Below are positions 43,575-52,860 of a stretch of DNA of 64,000 bases, piece after piece. Origin of the DNA: Pseudomonadales bacterium (GTDB taxonomy: Bacteria; Pseudomonadota; Gammaproteobacteria; Pseudomonadales; Azotimanducaceae); contig JAEPOO010000001.1 of the NCBI GenBank assembly GCA_017642855.1, positions 310,001 to 374,000 of the forward strand, in the 5' to 3' direction. Every line of letters begins with the position of its first letter. Position 1 is the first letter of the stretch. The notes under the pieces are model-generated. The model ran no database searches. It was not told where the DNA came from and saw only the letters and a list, made by a program, of their open reading frames with translations. Made by a program: the position numbers and the translations under genes.

Positions 43575-44867
43575 ATGCGAATTAATCTCAAAACCGAGGG
43601 CAGCGAACACCTTTTGTTACCTAATTACGAGGTGTCTTCTCTAAAAGTCGGCATTCTTCATATAGGTATTGGGGCATTCCATCGCGCGCACCAATGTGCC
43701 TGTTTTGATCGGCTCGCCGGTCTCGGTGAATCAGGTTGTGGGGTGTTTGCCGTTTCCCTGCAAAGCGCAGATGTGCATGAAGCATTGTGCCAACAGGACC
43801 ATCGCTACACGCTGACGACACTGGGCAGCGATGAACCGATTAAGGTGATTGGCTGTATCAAGGCCAGTGCCGGACCGGAGGACCTGGACGAAGCGCTCGA
43901 AGTCTTTCGAACGGAAGAGCTTAAACTTGTCACCCTGACCGTTACAGAAAAAGCTTATCAACCCGGTGCCTCGATGGTGGAATTCCTGGTAGAAGGTCTT
44001 CGTCGTCGACGCCAGGCCGGCTTAAAGCTTGTTGTCGCCAGTTGTGACAATCTGGCAGATAATGGCCGGCGGCTCCGGAACCTGATTCAAGAAAGTGTAG
44101 GAGCCGAGACTGAACTGCAGCGCTGGATTGAAACAGAAGTGCAATTCCCAAACGGTATGGTTGACTCGATCACACCCAGGGTCACGAAGGAGCTGATCGA
44201 ACAGGTGGCTCGGAAAACGGGCATCAGAGATGAGATTCCGGTGCAGCGGGAACCCTTTACGCAATGGGTGCTCGAGCACTGTGATCTGCCCTTTGATCTT
44301 GCGCAGGGTGGAGTAGAAATTGTGCCGGATGTTGCGCCTTATGAGCTTCTAAAGCTCCGCGTCTTGAATGCATCACACAGTTTGCTGGCGTATGCAGGCG
44401 TCCTGCTTGGTTATCAGACCGTGCATGAAGCCATTTCCGATGCCAAGCTAAGCGTTGTTGTCGAGAAGTTTATGATCGCCATGGTGTCGACCATGTCACT
44501 CCCGCCTGACCTTGATGCGACAGATTATGTGTCGACAACCCTGAAGCGATTTGCGAACCCAGGCGTTGCTCATGAGTTGCGTCAAATTGCAGAAGATGGA
44601 ACGTCGAAATTGCGGGAACGTGTGATTCCTGCCCTGTCTGCCGGGCCAGATTCTGCTCTGATATGCTTGCCGATTGTCTTCTGGATCGCCTTTGTTCGTC
44701 TAAAGATTGCAGCGGGTGAAACATTGATTGACCCACTATCCAGCGAATTGAGTGATGAGGCTGCAACGTTAACTGAACTGCTTGGTGTGCAGAACGCGCA
44801 AGTACTTCGGCATCATGAAAGGTTGGAGCTGAAGGGCATCGAAGATTTTTTGGGAGAGATGGTTTAA
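43575..44867 (+). CDS. Mannitol dehydrogenase/fructuronate reductase family
   Basis: A long-chain polyol dehydrogenase of about 430 aa, NAD(P)-dependent, oxidising polyols or reducing uronates. The nucleotide motif is ILHIGIGAFHRAHQ. The catalytic K-x5-N-x2-H pattern is in LLKLRVLNASHSLLAYAG. It is shorter than most mannitol dehydrogenases (about 480-500). ATG 43575 (MRINLKTEGS) is preferred; an earlier ATG at 43530 lacks a ribosome site and conserved sequence. Its TAA overlaps the lipoprotein ATG by one base, so three genes are coupled. Confidence 0.85.
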   Translation: MRINLKTEGSEHLLLPNYEVSSLKVGILHIGIGAFHRAHQCACFDRLAGLGESGCGVFAVSLQSADVHEALCQQDHRYTLTTLGSDEPIKVIGCIKASAGPEDLDEALEVFRTEELKLVTLTVTEKAYQPGASMVEFLVEGLRRRRQAGLKLVVASCDNLADNGRRLRNLIQESVGAETELQRWIETEVQFPNGMVDSITPRVTKELIEQVARKTGIRDEIPVQREPFTQWVLEHCDLPFDLAQGGVEIVPDVAPYELLKLRVLNASHSLLAYAGVLLGYQTVHEAISDAKLSVVVEKFMIAMVSTMSLPPDLDATDYVSTTLKRFANPGVAHELRQIAEDGTSKLRERVIPALSAGPDSALICLPIVFWIAFVRLKIAAGETLIDPLSSELSDEAATLTELLGVQNAQVLRHHERLELKGIEDFLGEMV

Positions 44868-45076
44868 TGAGAGTGATCTTCGCGATGGCGTTTATTGTTA
44901 CATCAGGATGCGCTGCGCAGTCCCACATGGGAGATCGGCCGCCGATAGGACCCTCACAACCCTCGACCGACGTAACCGTAGAAATAGAAGGGGTAGATAC
45001 TGTGTGTGTCACAGAAAACGGCATTCGGACCTGCGTACCGAGAGTGGACCAGACGATTACCGAGGGTAACTCATGA
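44867..45076 (+). CDS. Small putative lipoprotein, 69 aa
   Basis: The N-terminus MRVIFAMAFIVTSGCAAQ looks like a lipoprotein signal with Cys15 as the modified residue, though the -3 position is not Leu. The mature part is Pro/Thr-rich, with a Cys pair (VCVTENGIRTCVP), and no known domain. It overlaps the dehydrogenase by one base (TAATG) and the LLM oxidoreductase by four (ATGA). Such tight coupling makes it credible as a gene. The role is unknown; it may be a periplasmic accessory. Confidence 0.65.
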   Translation: MRVIFAMAFIVTSGCAAQSHMGDRPPIGPSQPSTDVTVEIEGVDTVCVTENGIRTCVPRVDQTITEGNS

Positions 45077-45984
45077 CCATCGGATTGGGATTGGGTATTT
45101 CAAGATTCCCTTTTGACAAGGCGAGGGACTACTTCCAGTGGGTAGATTACTGCGAAGACAAAGCCGTGGACTCTATCTGGCAGACTGACCGCCTGGTTTC
45201 CAAAGAAGCCATGCTCGAGTGTATGTCGGTGATGGCGGCGCTGGCAGGTCGTACGGAAAAAATTCGGTTCGGTATGAATGTCGCGTCCATTGCGTTGCGT
45301 GATCCGCTGCTCATGGCGAAGCAATGTGCCACCGTCGACTTTCTAAGCGATGGACGGATTCTGCCAGCCTTTGGTTTGGGGAGTGCCTTTTCGCAGGACT
45401 ATTCAGCGACAGGAATCCCCACCAGACGCAGGGGAAAAAAAGCCGATGAGGCATTGGCGTTGCTGGCGCGATTGTGGACAGAAGACAGCGTTACCTTTGA
45501 CGGTGAATTCTTTCAGTACGAAGGTGCCTGCATTTCGCCTAAACCTGCTAATCAGCACATTCCTCTGTGGATTGGTGGCTCCAGCGAGATCGCCATGAAG
45601 CGAACCGCGAAATATGGCACTGGTTGGCTTGGTGGAATAGACACGCCAGAGCAAGCCAAGGTGGTTGTTGCCGGGATCAAGGCAGCGCTGAAAGAAACGG
45701 GTCGCAAGATCGACGCAGACCATTACGGTGCGTCGTTTCTTTTCCGCTTTGGTGGACCCGAGGATGAAATCGTTGCAGCGACGGCAAAGGGTTTTGCCAC
45801 AAGAATCAAAGAATCGCCGGACCGTTATCTGGTTGCCGGTGATGCTGGTGACATCATCAAGCGAATCCAGGAGTTCCTGGATGCTGGTTGTGAGAAGTTC
45901 GTCATGTTGCCAATGGCGAATGGCACCGCTGACGTGATGGCGCAGACACGACGATTCGTTGAGGAAGTTCAGCCAGAGTTTTAG
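45073..45984 (+). CDS. LLM-class flavin-dependent oxidoreductase
   Basis: A 303-aa luciferase-like (bacterial luciferase/F420 family) TIM-barrel enzyme. Typical motifs are IWQTDRLVSKEAMLECMSVMAALAGRT, IRFGMNVASIALRDP, FLSDGRILPAFGLG and KPANQHIPLWIGGSSEIAMKR. The flavin may be FMN or F420; a member in this position is often of unknown substrate. It is the last gene of the triad with the polyol dehydrogenase and lipoprotein, and is followed by a 152-base gap before convergent genes. Confidence 0.9.
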   Translation: MTIGLGLGISRFPFDKARDYFQWVDYCEDKAVDSIWQTDRLVSKEAMLECMSVMAALAGRTEKIRFGMNVASIALRDPLLMAKQCATVDFLSDGRILPAFGLGSAFSQDYSATGIPTRRRGKKADEALALLARLWTEDSVTFDGEFFQYEGACISPKPANQHIPLWIGGSSEIAMKRTAKYGTGWLGGIDTPEQAKVVVAGIKAALKETGRKIDADHYGASFLFRFGGPEDEIVAATAKGFATRIKESPDRYLVAGDAGDIIKRIQEFLDAGCEKFVMLPMANGTADVMAQTRRFVEEVQPEF

Positions 45985-46136
45985 TGTCCGCTGCCACGAT
46001 GAACGAGTCTATTAGCGAGCGTGCCCTGTCGCACGAGGCAAAGAGATAGAGTTTGAGCTTGAGCTTTCAGCGTTACTTGGCGGATCGAGGGGGAGCAAGA
46101 ACGGCGAAAAGGGGAGAGCCGCGCAGTAGACGGCCA

Positions 46137-46508
46137 TCAAAGATTTTCGATGATCTCGCCAAACTCTTCATAGATCTCGTCATCCAGATAGTCCCGAAAC
46201 TCTCCGGCGTCAAAATACACACCCTTACACTTGGGACAGCACTCAAACTTGATCTCGAAAGGGTCAGTATGCAGAACCTGCTGCATCTTGTTGGTTTCAC
46301 ACTTGGGGCAGGGGACATCCAGAATTTCGTTTAAACGTGCGCCAACGAAGTCGTCTCCGATATCCAGGATATCCGCGCCTTTCATATCACGAAGGGTTTC
46401 TTTTTCGAGATGATCAAAGAATAGTCCGTAACACTTGGTGCAGCGATCCACTTCAACCTCGTTAAAAGTGATGGGTTCCATAGCAGCAAAGCACTTGGGA
46501 CACTTCAT
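46137..46508 (-). CDS. Zinc-ribbon (zf-TFIIB) protein
   Basis: A small (123-aa) protein with two zf-TFIIB-like domains: CPKC and CTKC near residues 3-25, then CPKC and CCPKC near residues 69-93, each a C-x2-C pair set able to bind zinc. Aromatic CYGLFFDHLEKE and GVYFDAGEFRDYL follow, as in the family. I prefer ATG 46508, seven bases after GGAG; a GTG one codon earlier is possible. It lies 18 bases downstream of the TonB receptor, so it is probably cotranscribed. Function unknown. Confidence 0.85.
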   Translation of the reverse strand: MKCPKCFAAMEPITFNEVEVDRCTKCYGLFFDHLEKETLRDMKGADILDIGDDFVGARLNEILDVPCPKCETNKMQQVLHTDPFEIKFECCPKCKGVYFDAGEFRDYLDDEIYEEFGEIIENL

Positions 46509-46526
46509 CACGTATCTCCTTCTTGT

Positions 46527-48791
46527 TTATTTTTGGAATGAAGGTCGGTAGATTATTTCCAGGCCATTGTATCTTGGCTGATTGTACTCTGTAGAGGTGA
46601 TCAGACTCGGGACAACGTTGCGTCCTTCAACCGGCAGGATGTTGGTCTGTGTGATCTGATTGACGTTCTGTGTGTATTCCTTGTTCTTGACGTTGTTGCT
46701 GAAGATTCGGAATAGGAAGTCTCTCCACTCATAGCTGATGGCAACATCCCAGGCGGTCCAGTTTTTTACCTCACCCTCTGGCAGCGTCGGGAAAGTCTGG
46801 TAGTCGCTGAACAGTCGATACCCGCCATAGACGCCAAACCGTCCTGGGCCCAGTGGGAACTGATAGTCGAGACCAACAAAAAGGTTATCTTTTGGTGCCC
46901 TGGGTGGTGTCAGGTTGGCGAGGTTGATGATTTCGCCAGGGGTGACCAGATTGGGAATGTTGTACTGGTTGTAGTCAGAGTTGAGGTGACTGTAAGCGGT
47001 ATGAATGTAGAGGCCTTCAAGCGGCATGGCTTTAATTTCGACTTCCCAGCCGGAGATTTCCACTTCTGCCACGTTATCCAACAAAGATTCGATCACTCCG
47101 CTGTCGACGTAAGCATCGAATCGCTCAACTTTGTTGTCGAGTTCTGTTTTGTAATAAACGACATTGACGCGCAGACGATCACCCCACCAGTCGCTTTTCA
47201 AACCGATTTCGCCAGTACGTGATGTTTCTGACCCATAGGAATTGCCGGCAACTGCAGACATGGCGTTTTCATCAAAGCCGCCTGGGATAAATCCCTCGCT
47301 GTAACGGATATAGACCATGGCTTCTTCGTCAACCTTGTAAGAGATGCCGGCGTTTCTCAGCAGTTCTTTTGAGGTTTCATCGCCAATAAGCTGAGTGCGC
47401 AGTGGGCTTAAGGCATCACCAAGTCGAATGCGGGAAGGGATATGGTTGAAGTTTCGATCAACTTCCGACCAGCGAATGCCGAGATCCGCGATCCAACGGT
47501 CGCTCAGGATGTATTCGGCATGGGCGAACACAGAGAGCATTTCTGAGTCCTGTGCGGATGACAGCTCCTGAATGGAGCCTGGTGCGCGACCCTCCGAGAA
47601 TCCTGCGTTACCAAGTTCCGAAAGAATGTGAAACTCTCGTTGATAAATGTTGTATGCGGTGTCCAGGTAGTAAATACCTGCGGCGTAATCGAGGTTCTCC
47701 TGCCATTCGCCGCGCATAGTAATTTCCTGGCTGAACTGCTCGTAATTCTGATTCTGTTCCACGTGATAGAAATCGGAGTTAGAGGCATCCAGATCCATGT
47801 CCATAGACTCATCATTGTCTCGAACACCGGTAATGGCGACAAAGTCATGTCCGAAAGCGTCAAAGGTCACCCTGAGGGTATGGTGTTCTCCTTCATATTT
47901 ACGGTCGTTGCTGAAGTTCTGTGCAGTGAGGCGCAATGAATCAAGTTCGGGGTTCTGAAATCCTCGGCGACAGTTCGGAAAAGGCGTGTTCGTTGTTATT
48001 GAACACAGCAGATCTGCTGGACTGCTGATGTTCAGAATTGCCGGGGTTGTTTGGTCACTGGATTCCGAATCGAAGGTATAGGTCGCTTCGAACAGGTCCT
48101 GGAACTGCCAGTTCAGCGTCAGGCTTGCGAGCTGATAGTCCTCGGTGTTCTCGTCTCTGCTCTGATAAACATTCTTCATGTACTCGCCGCCGCCGTCTTT
48201 CCAGAAGACAGCGAGCTTTCCGCTGAGCGCGTCGATGATCGGGAAGTTAATAACCGCATCTACTTCCCTTCGATCATCAATACCGACGCTGGCCCTGACA
48301 TCCACGTCCAATTCCCCGGTGGGTTTGGTGCGTTCGATGTTGATCGAGCCAGAGAGGTTAGGGTTGTTTTCGAAGGTGTGGGGGCTTCTAACGGCTTCGA
48401 TCTGCTCAAAATCGAACAGCACCTGTAGACGATTGGTATGGGTGCCGACGTAGACGCCGTCAATGTTGACGGCAACAGCCGGATCGAACCCTTTGGACGC
48501 GCCAGATGAACCAATGCCGCGCAATGCAATCGCCGCACCTCTAGGTGTCGTGTTCATGCGATCGATAATGAGTCCTGGGACGATACTTTCTATGTCTTCC
48601 AGGTCTCGCTTAAAGCTCGACTCGAGCTCGTCTCGCTTAATGACGGTGACAGAATGAGGTGTCCATTGAACGTCTCTGTCTTCTTTCAGAAAGTGTGTCG
48701 TGGCATCGCCCAGTTCTTCTGGCGATTCCTGTCCGGACACTGACAGACAGATGCACGCGAGCAATATCGCAGCGGGTATTCTCAGGTTCAT
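46527..48791 (-). CDS. TonB-dependent outer-membrane receptor
   Basis: A 754-aa receptor importing siderophores, vitamins, or carbohydrates across the outer membrane. It has a signal peptide (MNLRIPAAILLACICLSVSG), then a plug domain (TVIKRDELESSFKRDLEDIESIVPGL, AIALRGIGSSG, PAVAVNIDGVYVG, IEAVRSPH), and a beta-barrel with a C-terminal aromatic-rich end (YNGLEIIYRPSFQK). The ligand is not predictable. No Fur box was recognised. It starts 18 bases from a divergent small ORF region and is followed by the zinc-ribbon gene. Confidence 0.93.
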   Translation of the reverse strand: MNLRIPAAILLACICLSVSGQESPEELGDATTHFLKEDRDVQWTPHSVTVIKRDELESSFKRDLEDIESIVPGLIIDRMNTTPRGAAIALRGIGSSGASKGFDPAVAVNIDGVYVGTHTNRLQVLFDFEQIEAVRSPHTFENNPNLSGSINIERTKPTGELDVDVRASVGIDDRREVDAVINFPIIDALSGKLAVFWKDGGGEYMKNVYQSRDENTEDYQLASLTLNWQFQDLFEATYTFDSESSDQTTPAILNISSPADLLCSITTNTPFPNCRRGFQNPELDSLRLTAQNFSNDRKYEGEHHTLRVTFDAFGHDFVAITGVRDNDESMDMDLDASNSDFYHVEQNQNYEQFSQEITMRGEWQENLDYAAGIYYLDTAYNIYQREFHILSELGNAGFSEGRAPGSIQELSSAQDSEMLSVFAHAEYILSDRWIADLGIRWSEVDRNFNHIPSRIRLGDALSPLRTQLIGDETSKELLRNAGISYKVDEEAMVYIRYSEGFIPGGFDENAMSAVAGNSYGSETSRTGEIGLKSDWWGDRLRVNVVYYKTELDNKVERFDAYVDSGVIESLLDNVAEVEISGWEVEIKAMPLEGLYIHTAYSHLNSDYNQYNIPNLVTPGEIINLANLTPPRAPKDNLFVGLDYQFPLGPGRFGVYGGYRLFSDYQTFPTLPEGEVKNWTAWDVAISYEWRDFLFRIFSNNVKNKEYTQNVNQITQTNILPVEGRNVVPSLITSTEYNQPRYNGLEIIYRPSFQK

Positions 48792-48874
48792 GATACAGCG
48801 GGACCAGGGTGCAGAATTCTTCTATGGCCCATGGTAGGCTGGTTTCAGAGAAAATCAACCGCGAGTCTCGTGCC

Positions 48875-49069
48875 ATGGCAGATCAGTTAGCCCCTAAAAC
48901 CGGGCTGTTTCACCGAAAGTCTTCTGACGACTATGTTGTGCTCTGGCAGGACAGGGAAATCTGTCGGTATGCTTCCATGGCGGCTTTTGTCGCAGCTCAT
49001 GCGGAGGGTCTAGAATCTCTGGAAGCCAACCAGGCCGAACTCCTCGCGAGTTTTTACAAAAGCCCTTAG
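48875..49069 (+). CDS. Hypothetical small protein, about 64 aa
   Basis: An open frame with no recognised domain. Start at ATG 48875 (MADQLAPKTG) is my choice; GTG 48809 and ATG 48824 extend it to 86 or 81 aa. The C-terminus contains a helix-like repeat of Ala/Glu residues (FVAAHAEGLESLEANQAELLASFY). The stop codon falls inside the first unit of the 23-bp repeat. It is divergent from the TonB receptor. It may be a real gene, but support is limited to codon-like composition and position. Confidence 0.45.
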   Translation: MADQLAPKTGLFHRKSSDDYVVLWQDREICRYASMAAFVAAHAEGLESLEANQAELLASFYKSP

Positions 49070-49159
49070 CCGTTTTTGATAAAAGCCCTTAGCCGTTTTT
49101 GATAAAAGCCCTTAGCCGTTTTTGATAAAAGCCCTTAGCCGTTTTTGATAAAAGCCCTT
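49058..49159. repeat. 23-bp perfect tandem repeat, four copies plus a partial fifth
   Basis: Unit AAAAGCCCTTAGCCGTTTTT followed by GAT (23 bases) begins at 49058, 49081, 49104 and 49127, with ten bases of a fifth at 49150-49159. All four full copies are identical. The array starts inside the last codons of the upstream small gene; the TAG stop is in copy one. Since 23 is not divisible by three, copy number shifts would change only the downstream region, not the stop. It ends about 70 bases before the next gene start. Confidence 0.97.
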
Positions 49160-49228
49160 GCTGGTTCCTTCACATCGGTGTCTCTACATAGTAAAGTAAA
49201 AACTTTTCTAATTAAGAAGGGTGCTTCC

Positions 49229-50185
49229 ATGAGTTCAGCGTGCCTGCGTGACTTATTGCGCTGTGGAACCAAGTTCGCGCCCAGGTACGAACCCGTCTCC
49301 AATAGTGATCACCTGCCGATGGTCTTGGCTGCGATGCATGGCCTAGGCGCAGATGATTTAGCGCTCCAGCAGTTCCAAGATCGCTATTCGAAACGACTCC
49401 AGCCCTGGGCGCTGAGTGACTTAGTCACAGATTGGCGCTCGAATCTGGGCAATAGGCGGGCTTACCCGGCGCTGCTAGAGCTGTTTAGCAGGCAGATAGA
49501 AACGCGTGGTCAGCAGCAGGTTATCCGGGAGGTTCTTGCAACGACATTGCAGGGTGTCGCTCTGGATGCGTTTCATCCCATCATTCGCCTCGGCTATGCG
49601 GTAGAGTTTGATACACCGGAGGAAGTCGCGGCAGCACTTGCCTACATGGTCACCGCACACCGTGATATGCCGTTCAGTAGATCTTCCGTTGATCTTCGCT
49701 CGCAGCTAGATGCGCAGGTAAGCCAGGGCCCATTGGCATTGGAAGGCAATCGTTTTACCGTCTCTCTCAAGGAATTAGTAACGAAAGGACTCTATCCAGC
49801 AGGTTGTTCTTCGGAACTCGCGGAAGTGGCTGCGGTTGCCCTGGATGTCTACCTCGCGACCCGTAATTTCTTTGCGTTGCACCTGGTGACTTCAACCCAG
49901 GCCATGAGGTGTGCTGTTCCTTTAGATCTTCAAGCGTATGCGATCGCCTGTCAGACCGGCGCCATTCTGGCATCTCATCTGGTGCTTCAAAGTCCATCAA
50001 TCAGTCAACCGCTTCCGATTCCGGACCAGCTGGACCCTGAACATGCCCTTAAGTATGCATGGTCCTGTGTTTCAGAATTCCGGGTCTATGGTGATGGTCG
50101 TTACGTCGATGAGATTCGAGGGATTAGAGACAAGGGGCTTGTGCCGAAGTGGGTCGCTCGTGACCTACTCAGCGAGACCGATTGA
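49229..50185 (+). CDS. Questin oxidase-like protein (DUF4243)
   Basis: A 318-aa protein of the questin oxidase family, known from fungal anthraquinone cleavage and also found in bacteria. Seen: RYEPVSNSDHLPMVLAAMHGLGADD near the N-terminus, which is the conserved opening of the family, and later helical repeats. ATG 49229 (MSSACLRDLL) has AAGAAGGG upstream; earlier codons lie within repeat-derived sequence. A Baeyer-Villiger-type oxygenase role is plausible from the family only. It is convergent with and overlaps the Rieske gene end by 21 bases. Confidence 0.8.
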   Translation: MSSACLRDLLRCGTKFAPRYEPVSNSDHLPMVLAAMHGLGADDLALQQFQDRYSKRLQPWALSDLVTDWRSNLGNRRAYPALLELFSRQIETRGQQQVIREVLATTLQGVALDAFHPIIRLGYAVEFDTPEEVAAALAYMVTAHRDMPFSRSSVDLRSQLDAQVSQGPLALEGNRFTVSLKELVTKGLYPAGCSSELAEVAAVALDVYLATRNFFALHLVTSTQAMRCAVPLDLQAYAIACQTGAILASHLVLQSPSISQPLPIPDQLDPEHALKYAWSCVSEFRVYGDGRYVDEIRGIRDKGLVPKWVARDLLSETD

Positions 50186-50494
50186 GATGTTGTCTTCATC
50201 CGTGCGCACGGAATAGGTTTTGATGTTTTCGTAAGCAGGAGGCGCCAGAACCTCACCCGTCTTCAAGCGGAACTCAGCACCGTGATAGGGGCAGGTGATG
50301 CAACCGTTATTTATGGTGCCACCCTCCAAGCCGAATTCTTCATGTGAGCACATATAGGCGATAGCGTAATATTCGTCGCCATCTTTGCACAGCAAAATCT
50401 GTTCTCCATTCAAGTCCACATGCATCTGCCCTGTGGCATCGAGCTCTGATTTTGCGGCGACGACGTAAAATTTCTCTTCGTTGATATCTGTCAT
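50165..50494 (-). CDS. Rieske [2Fe-2S] ferredoxin
   Basis: A 109-aa soluble Rieske ferredoxin. The cluster ligands are CSH in AYMCSHEEFGLEGG and CxxH in CITCPYHGAEF, the C-x-H...C-x2-H pattern, with KTGEVLAPPAYENIKTYSV after it. This class donates electrons to ring-hydroxylating dioxygenases or similar oxygenases. ATG 50494 (MTDINEEK) is chosen; an ATG three codons earlier also exists. Its partner oxygenase is not adjacent, though the overlapping convergent questin-oxidase-like gene is a neighbour. It overlaps that gene by 21 bases. Confidence 0.92.
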   Translation of the reverse strand: MTDINEEKFYVVAAKSELDATGQMHVDLNGEQILLCKDGDEYYAIAYMCSHEEFGLEGGTINNGCITCPYHGAEFRLKTGEVLAPPAYENIKTYSVRTDEDNISIGLAE

Positions 50495-50550
50495 GCGGCA
50501 CATTAAAGCAGTTTCACTTGGTTAGTGCTTCCGTTAATGTAGCTGACCTT

Positions 50551-52860
50551 ATGGAACGTCGATTCGCTGAACAGGTTATTCGCTTTCGCTGGTTGATCAT
50601 TGTCCTCACGCTGGTTGCCTGTGGATTCGCCGGTTACGGCGCCCAGTTCCTTACAGTTTCAGCCGAACCTCGCGACAGTTTTGGTCCAAACAATCCGCAG
50701 CTACAGGCCTTTGAAGAACTGGAAGAAACCTTCTCGCGGGTGGAAAACCTGTTCTTTGTCGTCGCCCCCAAAGAGGGCGATATCTTTAATCGCGAGGCGC
50801 TCACGGTTATTCATGATCTGACAGAAGAAGCATGGACCACGGACTATGTGAATCGCGTTGATTCAATTACCAACTATCAGCACACCGCCGTCGATGAAGA
50901 TGATCTGCTGGTTAACAACCTGGTTGAGTTTCCCGAGGAGTTGACCGACGAGCAGCTAGCCGAAATTCGCGGGATTGCCCTGAATGAACCTCTTGTGGTG
51001 AACCGCCTTGTGTCTGACGACGGTCGGGTGGCCGGTATCAACATCGATCTTCATTTTGATGGCGATAATCGGTTTGCGGTACTAGAGAAAGCGCATTGGG
51101 CCTGGGATAAAAAAGCGGCAATCAATGCGGCGCATCCCTCGTTAGATGTTTATGTCACCGGTGCAAACATCATCAGTGCCAGCTTTTCGGAAGTTGCTAT
51201 TCGAGACCTGAAACTGCAGACCCCTTTAATGTACCTGTTCGTTGTGCTGCTGCTTGGTGTATTGCTGCGTGCTCTGGGTGGGGTTGTCGGTATTGTGCTC
51301 ACGACCATGCTTACGATTGTTGCTGGCATGGGCTTGGCTGGCTGGTGGGGCACTGAGCTTCAGGCCCAATCCGCACCCATACCTGTGATCATCCTGACGG
51401 TTGTGATCGCTCATGGCGTTCATCTGATGGTCGCCTACTATCAGGATCTTCGAAAAGGAATCCCCAAATATGATGCGATGGTGGCGGCCATCGAGGTGAA
51501 TCTACAACCTGTCTTTCTAACGAGTATCTCTACGGCGATCGGGTTCTTCAGTTTGAACGTGCTTGCAGATGTGCCTCCGATCCAACAGGTCGGGAATATT
51601 GTTGGGGCCACGGTTTGCATCGCGCTCGTTACTTCAATGACGTTCCTTCCTGCGTTGGTGTATGTCATGCCCAACTGGGTGGGTTCCGGTATCTCACATA
51701 CTTCTTCTGTGATGGGCAGACTGGCTGAATGGGTCATCCGTCGACAGAATCCGCTGTTGGTTGGAATGTCGGCAACGGCGATCGTACTGATGTCCCTGGC
51801 GCCGTTGAATGTCATCAGCGATCAGTTCAGCAAATACTTCTCAGAAGAAACGCCGATTCGCGCTGACACTGATTTCTCTGATCAAAATCTCGGTGGTCTC
51901 TACCGAATCGAGTATTCGCTGGACACGGGTGAGCCTGATGGTGTTACTGATCCGAACTACCTGAATACCATTGAAGCCTTTGCTGAGTGGTATCGCGAGC
52001 AGGAGTTTGTTTCACATGTCAGCACCTACACGGACATCGTTAAGCAGTTGAATCAACGTCTCCATGGCGGTGACCCGAGTTATTACGACATTCCTGAGTC
52101 AAAAGAGCTCTCAGCTCAGTACCTCCTGCTCTATGAGCTCTCACTACCGCTAGGACTCGATCTGACCAATATGCTGAGCTTCGATAAGGCCGCGTCTCGC
52201 TTTATTGTTTCGGTACCCAGTTTGAACACACAGCAGTTCATTGAACTCCAGCACAAAGGCAAGGCCTGGCTGGCAGAAAATGCGCCATCGATGGTGCAGG
52301 AGGGCTCGTCCCTGTCCCTGATGTTCACACACATGGGTGCACGAACCATGATCGGTGGTGTTCAAGGCGCGTTTCTAGCGCTTGTGCTGATTGCTTTTGT
52401 TCTCATGTTTTCCTTCCGGTCTATCAAAATGGGTGTGATCAGTGTGGTGCCAAACCTGTTGCCTGGTGCGACAGGATTCGGCGTCTGGTATCTGCTCTCG
52501 GGTGAAATCGGTATGTCTCTCGCGATGGTGCTGGGTATCACCATGGGGATTGTGGTTGATGACACGGTGCACTTTCTCAGTAAGTACCTGCGAGCGCGTA
52601 AAGAGCAATCTGCAGAAGATGCCATTCGTTATGCGTTCAGAAACGTCGGCGTCGCGCTCTGGATTACGACGTTTATCCTGATTGTCGGCTTTATGATTCT
52701 TTCCACTTCAGATTTCAAGATGAATAACGACATGGGCATCATGGTCAGTGTGATTATTGGTATCGCGCTGATCTTCGATTTTTTGTTGTTACCACCGCTG
52801 TTGATTAAGCTGGATCGTTGGATCCATCCTGAAGACTATTTCCAGGCGAAGAGCGGCTGA
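50551..52860 (+). CDS. RND superfamily (MMPL-type) exporter
   Basis: A 769-aa inner-membrane protein with about twelve helices in two similar halves, each with a large periplasmic loop. Helix MTFLPALVYVMPNWVG and the GIVVDDTVHFLSKYLRAR motif match the RND/MMPL family that exports lipids, sterols or hopanoids. ATG 50551 (MERRFAEQ) is preferred; TTG 50518 adds eleven residues. No periplasmic adaptor or outer-membrane partner lies beside it. Its 3' end overlaps the convergent NUDIX gene by 25 bases. Substrate unknown. Confidence 0.9.
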   Translation: MERRFAEQVIRFRWLIIVLTLVACGFAGYGAQFLTVSAEPRDSFGPNNPQLQAFEELEETFSRVENLFFVVAPKEGDIFNREALTVIHDLTEEAWTTDYVNRVDSITNYQHTAVDEDDLLVNNLVEFPEELTDEQLAEIRGIALNEPLVVNRLVSDDGRVAGINIDLHFDGDNRFAVLEKAHWAWDKKAAINAAHPSLDVYVTGANIISASFSEVAIRDLKLQTPLMYLFVVLLLGVLLRALGGVVGIVLTTMLTIVAGMGLAGWWGTELQAQSAPIPVIILTVVIAHGVHLMVAYYQDLRKGIPKYDAMVAAIEVNLQPVFLTSISTAIGFFSLNVLADVPPIQQVGNIVGATVCIALVTSMTFLPALVYVMPNWVGSGISHTSSVMGRLAEWVIRRQNPLLVGMSATAIVLMSLAPLNVISDQFSKYFSEETPIRADTDFSDQNLGGLYRIEYSLDTGEPDGVTDPNYLNTIEAFAEWYREQEFVSHVSTYTDIVKQLNQRLHGGDPSYYDIPESKELSAQYLLLYELSLPLGLDLTNMLSFDKAASRFIVSVPSLNTQQFIELQHKGKAWLAENAPSMVQEGSSLSLMFTHMGARTMIGGVQGAFLALVLIAFVLMFSFRSIKMGVISVVPNLLPGATGFGVWYLLSGEIGMSLAMVLGITMGIVVDDTVHFLSKYLRARKEQSAEDAIRYAFRNVGVALWITTFILIVGFMILSTSDFKMNNDMGIMVSVIIGIALIFDFLLLPPLLIKLDRWIHPEDYFQAKSG

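Noticed and set aside
46020..46035. CGTGC/GCACG stem after the LLM gene as a terminator
   Set aside because: It is only five base pairs with no U-tract, within chance expectation.
49058..49159. Short-repeat array considered as CRISPR
   Set aside because: The copies abut without unique spacers and there are no cas genes.
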